In this document: positions 11,056-20,350 of the stretch, piece by piece
Layout: each line of letters opens with the position of its first letter
How positions within the stretch are numbered: position 1 is the stretch's first letter
Assembly (NCBI GenBank): GCA_014529385.2
Contig: CM043963.1
Span: 3,477,001-3,541,000, forward strand
Source of the DNA: Adiantum capillus-veneris
Taxonomy: Eukaryota > Streptophyta > Polypodiopsida > Polypodiales > Pteridaceae
Length of the DNA stretch: 64,000 nucleotides
Direction: 5' to 3'
Translations under genes and position numbers: made by a program
Notes under the pieces: generated by a model
The model's input: the letters and a program-made list of their open reading frames with translations, nothing else
The model's database searches: none
Told to the model about the DNA's origin: nothing

Positions 11056-11601
11056 TTCCTATCCATCCCTCACTCAAACCTGCAACTTTCATGGCTTCTT
11101 TCGTCTTCTTCATCATTTCCATCTCTCCCTTACTCCATAGCTCAAAATTATCATCTCTACACACATATAGCTCAATTTCTCTCTCTAGAATCAAACTCAT
11201 ATTACCATAACCTCTTCATCCTTTCACAAAAAGAGAAAAAATTAACAAATAACCAAGCTCAATCTCTACAAAAGGAGGAGTTTGATCATGAAAAATTCAA
11301 CTTTTTGATGGTCACAAGAACTACACCGATAGAGTTCTACAACCGCTCATTCGCTGGAGGAGATATGTGGAAATTCCCTTTCCATCTTGTGGTTTCCATA
11401 AAATTGTGTATATTCTAATCCTTCTCTTACTTTTTATCATTGCATAAATCATATAATGCACCTTGAGTGCATATGCCATGTAATTTTATCACATCCTACT
11501 AACTACAAACTACTAACACTAACTACTAACATACTAACACAAAATAACCATTGACCTAACCATAAAAGACACCTCACCTTAAACCTACATGTGCATAGTA
11601 A

Positions 11602-11629
11602 CTCTCTCTCTCTCTCTCTCTCTCTCTCC
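11602..11629. repeat. (CT)n microsatellite
   Basis: A TC run of about 28 bp, one of many CT/GA tracts in the window. Confidence 0.95.
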
Positions 11630-11805
11630 TTCCTTAAAACTCTACTTTCATCTTATCTACCATCAATAATGCTCTCTTTTGAGTCCACATCCATTACTCA
11701 AGTAGACAAAGAAGGCCCGCAATGTTTTGATATTTAAAAAAAATCATAATTTTGATTTGTTAGCTTGTAAATTAGTATTTCCAATAATTTTAATGAGAGG
11801 TCTTC

Positions 11806-12030
11806 AACCTATAAATAGTCCCCTCTCCTTCTTGTAAATCATCCCCAATATCTCACATTGCACCCCAACACTCTATGCGTGAGGAGAGACTTAGGCGTAG
11901 CTACCACTATGTGAGCTTCACTTTTGGTGTGAGAGAAGCTTTCAAGCTACACATTGCAAGTGAGAGAGCGTGAGTTCAAAATCTCAGAAACCACTATTGT
12001 ATATGTTCCTTCATCATCAATAAATTGAGG
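11806..12030 (+). promoter_or_regulatory. LTR-like promoter and polyadenylation region
   Basis: A TATA-like CCTATAAATAG is followed by a CT-rich stretch and, about 200 bp on, by AATAAATTGAGG. That spacing is typical of the R/U5 part of plant LTRs. No matching partner LTR, TG/CA boundary or target duplication was found, so this is a suggestion only. Confidence 0.3.
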
Positions 12031-12715
12031 TTTGGTACATCAAAGGCGTGAGTCGATGTTCAAATCTTCGTCCTTCCACTTATGCAATACGGTTTGGTGA
12101 ATTCAAGGTGACTTGTGTATTTTAAGTTTCTATCATTTGATCTTGTTTGAGAAAGTGTTTTCGTGTGTTCTCATTGCCAATTTTGTATCCATTGTAAGAG
12201 GGTATTGTGGTAGACGTCTCCCACACCCTAAGACAGTGTGTGCGCGTTGGCAATGTTTAGCATTCACTAAGCATTGAGTTAGTTTTGTACAAGCTTTTCG
12301 ATAGCACCATAACAAACCATCTCCATTTGCAAGCCACAAACAAGGTATTACGCAAGTTCCATTCCTCTCTCTCTGCTCCATTTGGTGTGAGATTGCTTGT
12401 GTGTGTTTTGTGGTGCATCTTCTTGGTTGTGACAAAATCTCTCTTGTGTCCTAGTTCGTATACCATAACTAGGTGGTGCCCCTTCACTCGTTTGGTTGTG
12501 GGTTTGCTGTTGTTGTTTCTTGCTTGTGGTTTCCCCAGTCCCAATTGAAAAGCACAAGAGCCTTGAGGGGTGTTTAGAGTTCGCCTCTCTTGTTGCCCAC
12601 CCCAGACCGCTTCAGTAGGTACCCATCTTTGGTGCAAAAATTCTTCCATTGATTGAGTTGAGCACTCACTAGAGGAGAACTGTGTGTGAAGGTACTACAA
12701 TACTACCAGCATTGG

Positions 12716-13700
12716 AGTGAGAAGGATCCCTTATTTCAGCATGGTTCCACACCTTGAAGTATGCCTCATCATGCTCACATCTTCCCTTGAGAAAGACTAA
12801 AATCTCACTTTGTATCTCCGTGAACAAGAGAGAGTTAATCTCTGGAATTCAACTAAGAGTGTCTACTACAACATTATATCGATCCCATACATATAATGTC
12901 TCCATTTTTCCAAAGTGTACACTATAGGATATAGCTCTTTTGTAGGTAGAATAATTCTATCTCATACACTATCGAGTATCTTACTCTCAAAAGCCATCTA
13001 TCTATCCTCTTGGAGTAAAATTGCACCAATACCTCTAGAAGTAGCATTAGTTTCTAGAACAAAGGGTTTAAGTGGATCGACTATAGCATAGTATAGGTGA
13101 TGATTCTAAAGTTTCCTTGACCTTGTCAAAAATATGTTAGAAATTCATTCATTTTCTTTCAATTGATCAGTAATAAGAACCAAAGGTTTTGCATCCAAAT
13201 TAGTAGGACAAGGCCATTGAAGAATAGCATCCATTTTGTGAACTTTCCTTTGAAGATAATCACATTCTCTCTCCTTGACATGAAGATTTTGTTGACATAA
13301 ATAAATCAAACACCTATACAAGAAGTTTCAATTCCTCCTCACTTATAAAACTCTATATAAGGATATCATCAATGAAAATGATAACCAGCATACACAAGAA
13401 TGGTTTTAGGACACTGTCCATGAGTAACATCACTATCCATGAGCATCATAAAGGTAGCAACAACACTAGTCAAGCCAAAAGGCATAACCAAAAACTAAAA
13501 ATGCCCAAACCGTGTCTTGAAGGAAGTTTAAATTGGATATGTAATGGAATTGGCCTATTTAACTTGAGAGTAGAAGAAATTAATGAGAGTACTTTTGAGA
13601 AATGACTTTGTGAGCATAGCGAGTGAAAATAATTGAAGATAGCAACATAATCATAGCGATTAGTTAACTTGGCACGAATAATACTTTTGCAAGAGAGAGA
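12716..13700 (-). pseudogene. Ty3/gypsy RT and RNase H remnant (chromovirus type)
   Basis: Reading the minus strand through several frames gives recognisable gypsy pieces in the right order. Near 13510-13440 is FLVMPFGLTS...ATFM (usual MPFGLTNAPATFM). Near 13370 is the site of the YIDDIL-like catalytic motif. At 13220-13000 are RNase H-like NFSKPFVLETNATSRGIG pieces, and at 12870-12720 is LLFTEIQSEIL...DEAYFKVW, the linker before integrase. Stops and indels are too many for any function. Order and strand fit the integrase remnant at 9.06-9.9 kb as the continuation of one element. Confidence 0.75.
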
Positions 13701-13727
13701 ATTTAGAGAACATGACAACTGTTGAGG

Positions 13728-15200
13728 ACCGGATTTATGTGGAGCCGGTCCCCCCTCCAATAGGTATCTGTATTATGATTTCTCCCATTAAGAGAGACTT
13801 GTTACAATACAATCTTTGTGTTCCTTGTGACCTAGGTGATGCTATGAAGATGGAAATCTTCATGCATCACAAGCATAACATAAACTTGAGGAAAGCTTTA
13901 ACTATCCCAAGCCTCAGTCCCAAGACCTCAAACACCTTCGAAGGTGGAGAGAGCTAGCAGGGAATGAGGGTAGGGAAGAGGAAGAAGAAACATTTCATAG
14001 GAGAAAGAATTAGTTCCTCACTTATCATAACTCTTCTTGCTAGCATACATAATAGCATAGTAATAAATAAGAAGAAGATGCCAAGCTTAAGCATTGAAGC
14101 ATGGCTGTTGGTTGGATTTGCACTCCATAGCCAAGAGTGTTGGTGTAGGCTCTCAACCTCTACTTGCTTGGAAAAGGAGGGGGAGGTCTTGCACTTTGTA
14201 TAGCACACAATGAGAGTGTTTGTGAGTGTGTGTGGGTGAGTATACCCCCTAAGCAACCCCTAGCTTGCTTGGGCCGACCCCCCCTTGTAGCTCATGTTTG
14301 AAGCTCATTGGACCCCTCCAGGCCTAGCCAATCATAAGCAGGAGGCATTACAAGAAGCAAGGGTAGCCTTGGGACAAGTGTCCCCCTTTCCCCTTTGAGA
14401 GAGAGGGCTTGATAAATGCAAAATCAATTAATTAAATCTCCTAAATTATCATGGGACCCCTTGGGTGGCCAACCAATAGGCTTCAGACACACCATGAGGG
14501 CAACATGAGGAGAAACTCGACAAGTGTCCCTTTTGCTTTCTTTGTAACATGCATGCCTTGTGTGAGTGTGTGGGTGTTCTCTCTCATCCCCCCTCATGTA
14601 GGGCTTGCCCCCTCCTTGTAGGGATTGAATATTTGACTTTTTGACATCTCAAGCCCCTCATGCATAGGCCCAGTTCCTACCACAAGCTTGGCCCTTAAGC
14701 ACTTTAAGCTTGGGTTGGGTTCTCACCTCAAGTACAACCCTAGCATCTCAAGCATGTCAAGCACCTCAAGCATCTCAATCATCAAGCGCCTCAAGCATCT
14801 CAAGCACCTCAAGCACCTCAGTCATCAAGCATGACAAGTAGAACAAGCACCTCGAGCTGGGTCGGGTTTCCGCCTCAAGCTCATCCCTAGCTTACATAAG
14901 GTCAAAGGACTTTTACACATATTATTGGAGGTCTTCAATGAAGCTAACCCTAAGGTCTTATGCTCCATTGGTTAACCTTGCTCTTTGATAGACTAACTCT
15001 CATTTGGGCCCCTTTACCATTGGCCCCATGTTGAGATAGATCTATAAGCACATGTATATATCTTAACCCTTGTTCCCGTTTATTCTCCCACATTAAGTGC
15101 TCAGTTTAATATGAGAAAATCATTTGGGTTGGTTAGATACTACATATTAGATTTTATGACATTGCCTCTCTCTTGAAATCAGAGGTGTCCACAACTATGA
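13728..15200. other. unassigned repeat-rich sequence
   Basis: No reading frame of note. The block begins TGTTGAGGACC, which could be an LTR start, but no convincing partner end or duplication was found. It contains a minisatellite at 14735-14862 whose flanks resemble each other. Confidence 0.35.
14735..14862. repeat. degenerate 10-bp minisatellite, CTCAAGCAYC-like
   Basis: About a dozen imperfect copies of a roughly 10-bp unit (CTCAAGCACC, CTCAAGCATC and variants). Similar sequences on both sides, near 14705 and 14865, both contain TGGGTYGGGT. Confidence 0.85.
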
Positions 15201-15520
15201 GGTAGAAGAGATAAAGCCTTAGTTAATAGTCAATTTTACTTAGCAGGTAGAGGATCCCTTTTTACCCTACGACATCTTTTCAAGATGGATGACTAATCCA
15301 TTTGGTGCTTGGGAGACATAGCTACCGCAAGCATGTCTACTCTTTAGTCCATTTCATTCTCCCAAAGTAGAGTGACAAATTCTACTTGGTGTTTGAGAGA
15401 CGTCGTCATCACAAACATGATTCTAAGCATGCATACTAGTTTAATTTGTGCACAATTAAAAAGAGGACTAGTCTTATAAGACAAAAACATCAGTCAATTA
15501 AAAGAAATTTGTACATTTGC

Positions 15521-15751
15521 TTACTCTAATGTAGCATTGTAAGCATTGACAAGGTTCATACTATCCTTAAGCTGTATTCCTTGCATCCATCTAGCATCTT
15601 CAAAAGGATAATTTTTGAACTTAATAAGATACCGTCCGATAATCTTACCATGTCTTAGTACCTTGTCTTCATGCCGAAGGATAGCTTCGGGTTGTAGCAC
15701 CGCTTCTTGGTCTGCATCATACATGTGCATTATGTTCCTCAGTTGAGACAA
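15521..15751 (-). pseudogene. chromodomain remnant of a gypsy chromovirus
   Basis: A 76-codon minus-strand frame contains PEAILRHEDKVLRHGKIIG followed by RYLIKFKNYPFEDARWM. This is the integrase C-terminal linker and the chromodomain fold of chromoviruses (usual form LVKWKNYPIEDATWE). One aromatic position of the cage (W of VKW) is F here. No integrase core precedes it at higher coordinates, and it lies upstream of the RT remnant at 13 kb on the same strand, so it probably belongs to a different element. Confidence 0.75.
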
Positions 15752-16427
15752 AGTATGATCTCAATGAGATAATCAGCAAACTATGGATTCCATATACTAC
15801 TTTGAGAGTAGTCTTTCTAGAAGCATTGCACATTGCTAGTGATTGTGAGGGAAGCTCTAAGTGGCTTGGTCAATCCATTGCATATGTATGAGGTTCGAGA
15901 CAATTTGACCTCAATTTGGTTACAAACATATTAGCAAGAGATGAAACGATTTTATTTTGCAGATCTCGAGATTGTTGTTCATGACATGTTTGTAGATATA
16001 GTGTTGGAGTGGTCATGCTTGGGCAAGACACAACAAGTTTACCCTCTTAGGACAACAATTCCTCCTACTATGGACAAAGATGGATGATATGGGGTTTTTT
16101 AATATGCTCATACAAGAGGCGGATATGGTTATGTTAGAACATTTGATGAGTAGTCTTGATGATGTAGAGGTTGCACATACCTTTGAGGTGCATATCATAG
16201 ATAGATTGGTAGAGATTGCATTGAGCATTGATACGACTACCAGGGATAAGTTGGTAGGTATCACATATTTATTATCAACCTTCTAGAGTCTCTTGTACAA
16301 TGTTTTAGTGTCAAGACCCAAAATAGCAGTTATAATAGGAGAATTTCTAGTTGATGTTGTGAGTCATGTGATGATTGACACTAGCATGATGCATCATGGA
16401 ACTATGCAGGTTATTATGGGATACCTA

Positions 16428-16460
16428 AGGGATATATATATATAGATATATATATATATC
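16428..16460. repeat. palindromic (TA)n stretch
   Basis: Two TATATA runs joined by GATA form a near-perfect palindrome. Confidence 0.9.
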
Positions 16461-16722
16461 ATTTTCACTACACACACACACATGGTGTAATAAATATTGT
16501 ATTCTTAAAGAGCTCTTTATGAGCTATGGTCACTTTATGTCTGGGCGGATAGTTTGTAATCATTTTGAGCATTCAAAAAATCTATAAGTAAATATGTGTA
16601 AGTGGAAAATGCTCAGTCTTGCAAGGGGGAGATTGCACCCACTGTTTGTGTTATTCTCTCGTCTCACCCCTCTTCTCTCCATGCCTGAGTAGCACTCCGC
16701 TCTAGGAGGTGCATTTACACGT

Positions 16723-16732
<10 letters not shown>

Positions 16733-16762
<30 letters not shown>
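16733..16762. repeat. (CT)n microsatellite
   Basis: A CT run of about 30 bp following CACGTG. Confidence 0.95.
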
Positions 16763-16767
<5 letters not shown>

Positions 16768-17719
16768 GTGTATAGCTTCATTATGGTGCACATGTGATTC
16801 ATCAGGAAGGAAGGCAACAAGGTCTTTTTGGAGGTTCTAGAGCACTCAAAAATTTTGAAAACAAGACCCACACCTAAGTTATCTCCAAAGATATTGGGGA
16901 ACATTTAAAATACTCGTAAGTATGACTAATGGTTGACAAATTAGCTCTTTCACCATACTTCATATGGGCTCTTGTGTAAGGCATTTAGGACCATAATTAC
17001 ACTAGAACAACAATGTTGCTAATCAATTTGTCTTGGTTGATTGTATTAAACCATCGAGTTTCACACACAAACTTGAACTAATAATGAATTCTCATCCATT
17101 AAAGAAATGATATCATGTTCATTGTTAAGTGGAAAAATAAATTTGAATAAGTTTCCACTTGGCAAAACATTAACGTTCTTAAGAAGAAATATTCCACCTT
17201 TGTTTTCTAGAACATAAAAATTTCTACAAGAGGGGTTTAATGTGAGGGCCCTACAACTATGCATTTAGATGAGAGGAGTGCATATAGGTTGTCACTCTTG
17301 TCCTTTCAAGAGAGTTCATATATCAAGTAGAGAGTACTTGTTTAGCCTAGGTCCTTCCTTATCTTATAGATATTTACACAATATACTAGCTTTTGAGCAC
17401 CAAGGATGAGTCAATAAACTACAAGACGACCTTGGTATCAGCCCATTGATTTCCTCAATTGAATGTCATGGTTTCGATAACAAATTTGAAACATGAGCTT
17501 GTTACATTGTCTTTGATTCAATTTTTACATATGAAGCATGTTTGAATAGTTCTTTTAATAATGAAACAATGGTAAAATCTATTGTGGATAAGGCTCCACT
17601 ATTTAAAACCCTATTTGATATGTATGCGATTTAAAGAAGAAACAATCCAAGGCAAAGATAGAGATAAAAACATATATAAATACTTAAAAAAACTTGCTAC
17701 ATGAGTTGTGAGATGTATT

Positions 17720-18644
17720 GATGGTTTGCCACTATCTTGCAAGGTGGGCCGCAATATCGATGTGCTGCTAGGTTTCAAGCCGATTAGCAAGGTGCTATTC
17801 TTTGAGCCACTTTAAAGCACAACAAGTGGAGCAAGAGTTAGCCAAATTTATGAAGAAAGTGTTCATTCAATCAAGTTCTTCATCTTGGGCATCTCCCATT
17901 ATTGTGGAAACAAAGAAAGATGGCGTACTTAACCAAAGCAACAATGAAGAATAACTGGTAAGGTATTTTGTTAAGGTTGTCTTGAGACCAAGGTATCATG
18001 ATGGGACAAGATAGTTTTCTAAGATTCACTTGAGATCAAGGTATCATGGATTTAGCAACAAGATGTTTCCAAGACTATGATAGAACTCATTTAAGACATT
18101 ACCAAGCCTAAGTCTTGCCATTTAAGATGACTAATGCAATAGTAATGTTCATGACACTCCGGGATAGTCCATAATGTCCATGGTCAGGAATTTTTTTGTA
18201 GCTTTTATAGATGACATACTTGTCTATAATACGGCACATTGAGAACCCTTGAGAGATTTATGTTTAGTGTTTGATTCATTGTGCATACATGCTTTATTTA
18301 CAAAGAAAAAAACTTGATTTTTTCCCTTAGAAAACTCGATATTTCTGCCATATTATATATGTCAAGAAAACTCAGTTGAAGCCTAAGAAACTTGAAGCTA
18401 TTCTCATTCGGGCAACATGAAAAAATATCAAAGAATTGAATATTTTTCTTAGCATCTTGGGTCTTTATTGACAACATGTGAAGGACTATGCAAAGATACC
18501 AATCCTTTTGACTAACTAGTTGATGTTATAACCAACACATTTATAACCAACACATTAGCTGAGGAGAAGTCCCAAAATAAACATTTGAAAAAACCAATTG
18601 CAATTGCTTTGGTGCAAATTTTGAGTGTTGTGGACCCTAGTGAC
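17720..18644 (+). pseudogene. Ty3/gypsy RT remnant G3 (5' part)
   Basis: Plus-strand frames give, in order, an RT N-terminal region (IDVLLGFKPISK), EQELAKFMKKVFIQSSS with SSWASPIIVETKKDG (17.83-17.93 kb, usual GFIRPSSSPWASPV), a degenerate IDDILVYN catalytic motif near 18205-18230, and a start of RNase H ending in VDPSD at 18644. Many stops are present. Here the solo LTR interrupts it; the same reading continues at 19441 and again at 32678. Confidence 0.8.
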
Positions 18645-19435
18645 TGTAAAGTATGGAGCCTGATTTATCCCTTGTAATTTTCTTTGGTAAAAGTGCACAT
18701 TTGTAAGGTCCCCATTATGGGGAGAAGCCATCGTGCGTGAAGGAAAATCACTCGCTGGAAACCAAAATTTTCACAGCCAAAATTCAGGGGCAACTTTAGG
18801 GGCCTTGGGGGCGGAAGCCCCCGAGACTTTTTTTTTCTCACCGGAATATTCCTTTTTGTTGGAATATTATGGCCGGACGGCGGCCAAAAAGTGGTCGGAA
18901 ATCGATCGGTCGGTTGGCCGGTGGCCGGTAGTCAATGGCCAGTGGCCGGTGGTCGAAAGTCAATGGCCGGTGGCCGAATTCAAAAGCGGATTTGTCTACA
19001 CAAGGACGGCCACCCATGGGCGGATTGGAGGGTCCGATTTGGACTTATTCACACAAGGACAACTACACATGGCTGCCTCTCATGAGAGAGGGCAACCCTT
19101 TTGGCCTATAAAAGGAGGCCATTTCTACACACATTTTAGAGTGTGAAGTTGATGCAACAAGGTGGGTGTGAGGTGGTGAGAGTGAAGCAAGGCGGGAGCT
19201 CCAAAAGAGTATAATCCCTTTGTAAACTACTTCTTGTTTTGAAGTACTAAAGCCATTGAGTGGCTGCTTTTCCGTGGACGTAGCCCACATTGGGTGAACC
19301 ACGTATATTGTGTGTACTCTCTCTCTCTCTCTCTCTCTACTCTATAATCTCGTGTATGTAGATCTGTCTCTCTCCATTAAGTAATCTACTCAATTATCTA
19401 TTCAGCTACGTCTTATTTCCTAACAGTGACCCCAC
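18645..19435. mobile_element. solo LTR, 791 bp, with 5-bp target duplication GTGAC
   Basis: The segment starts TGTAAAGT and ends CCTAACA. It is flanked by GTGAC at 18640-18644 and 19436-19440, and it splits a gypsy RNase H coding region that reads on across it. It has no coding frame of its own. A TATA box CTATAAAAGG lies at 19106-19115 on the plus strand. A GC-rich minisatellite built on TGGCCGGTGG spans about 18905-18980, and a CT tract lies at 19318-19339. A single LTR with a duplication is the product of recombination between the two LTRs of a former full element; plus orientation is suggested by the TATA position. Confidence 0.9.
19107..19114 (+). promoter_or_regulatory. TATA box of the solo LTR
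   Basis: TATAAAAG within CCTATAAAAGGAGG, about 460 bp into the LTR, in the expected place for a U3 promoter. Confidence 0.65.
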
Positions 19436-19440
19436 TCAAC

Positions 19441-19761
19441 CTAGGGACAAATACTAGTGGAGAGGCTACTGGGAGATTTTATTGCAAAGAGAACACCCTG
19501 TCTGTTTGAGCGAAAGAAGCTTGATCAAGCTTAGTGTAACTACTCAGCCTATGAGTGAGAGTCCGTAACAATTTTTCATGCTCTTAAAGAGTGGCAACAC
19601 TACTTACATGATGCCACTTTTGAAGTTTGTATGGATCATGAAAGTTTGAAATGGTTTTTAATTCAAAATGAGTCAAAAGGTAGGAAAACTCGTTGGGTGG
19701 AGATCATATAGGAGTTAGACCTGTAACTCTGTTGTCAACACAGAAAGAACAAAGGTGGCTA
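19441..19761 (+). pseudogene. gypsy G3 RNase H remnant (middle part)
   Basis: Continues the RT remnant after the solo LTR. The plus-strand reading gives FHALKEWQHYLHDATFEVC and MDHESLKWFL then GRKTRWVEII, the C-terminal half of gypsy RNase H (usual TDHKSLKYL...RQARWLEFL). The copia-2 insertion at 19762 cuts it; the missing end (KVANALSH) continues at 32678. Confidence 0.85.
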
Positions 19762-19988
19762 TGTTACCATATACATGTGGTAGTGATGTGTGTGAACACA
19801 CTAGGACTGCCGGGGCATTTTTTCCCTCTTTAGGAGGTTTTTCCCCCCGTGCATTGGATATTCGCCCATCACTCTAGGGCTATCTATCTTTCCATTGCAC
19901 ACTAAGTAACACACTCCATATTGTGTGCCTTGAGCTTCCTTCGTCTTCTCCAAGATGTGTGTGTTTCTCTGCAACCCTAATTCCAACA
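19762..19988 (+). repeat. copia-2 5' LTR
   Basis: 227 bp, TG...CA. The TATA-like TGTATATAC of copia-1 reads TGGATATTC here, which probably weakens the promoter. Confidence 0.96.
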
Positions 19989-19990
19989 AT

Positions 19991-20002
19991 TGGTATCAGA
20001 GC
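19991..20002 (+). other. copia-2 primer binding site (initiator tRNA-Met)
   Basis: TGGTATCAGAGC two bases after the LTR, identical to the other family members. Confidence 0.93.
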
Positions 20003-20350
20003 AGGTCACGTCCTCCCGGGCTTAGTCGCTAGCTGCTCCAGCACACGCCTGCTCACTTTCTCCGATTTCAGTGAGCTTTGGCGAGCGTTCGCAGGTCGAC
20101 AAATATTTTGAGTAAGCTCGTAGAGCTTGGTCTGCTCAGAATTTTGATTTGGGCTCATTTCGGCCTCCGTTTCCACTACAGGCAGTACTGCACAGGCTAT
20201 TTCGTCATTTTGTGCAGAATTTTTGTCAGTGCTGCTTTCTGCATAACAGGTGCCTTATAGTCTTCTACAGTTTGTGCTACATAGCACAGGTTGTTCCCGC
20301 TCCGTTTCTCCTATTTTCGGGCAGTTTTCACATCAGGTGCAACATTTACC

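Larger units (their letters stand above)
9900..12715. other. unidentified 2.8-kb block inserted in a gypsy remnant
   Basis: The minus-strand gypsy remnant reads into this block from 12.72 kb and resumes near 9.895 kb, so the block is likely an insertion. It contains TA, CA and CT microsatellites, a TATA-like CCTATAAATAG near 11808 and an AATAAA near 12018. No reading frame was recognised and clean termini or a target duplication could not be found. Confidence 0.4.
15752..17719. other. decayed sequence without firm assignment
   Basis: Contains a palindromic TA-rich stretch and a CT microsatellite. The 3' part probably includes the 5' half of the gypsy remnant that becomes recognisable at 17720. 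No gag or protease motif could be read. Confidence 0.35.

Noticed and set aside
12133-12649. Overlapping frames of up to 130 codons in the 12-kb block
   Set aside because: No domain, biased composition and overlap on both strands; not supported as a gene.
14735-14862. CRISPR-like array
   Set aside because: Repeats are about 10 bp without unique spacers in a plant genome; it is a minisatellite.
13728-15450. LTR starting TGTTGAGGACC and belonging to the chromodomain remnant
   Set aside because: No convincing opposite end, polypurine tract or target duplication could be found.
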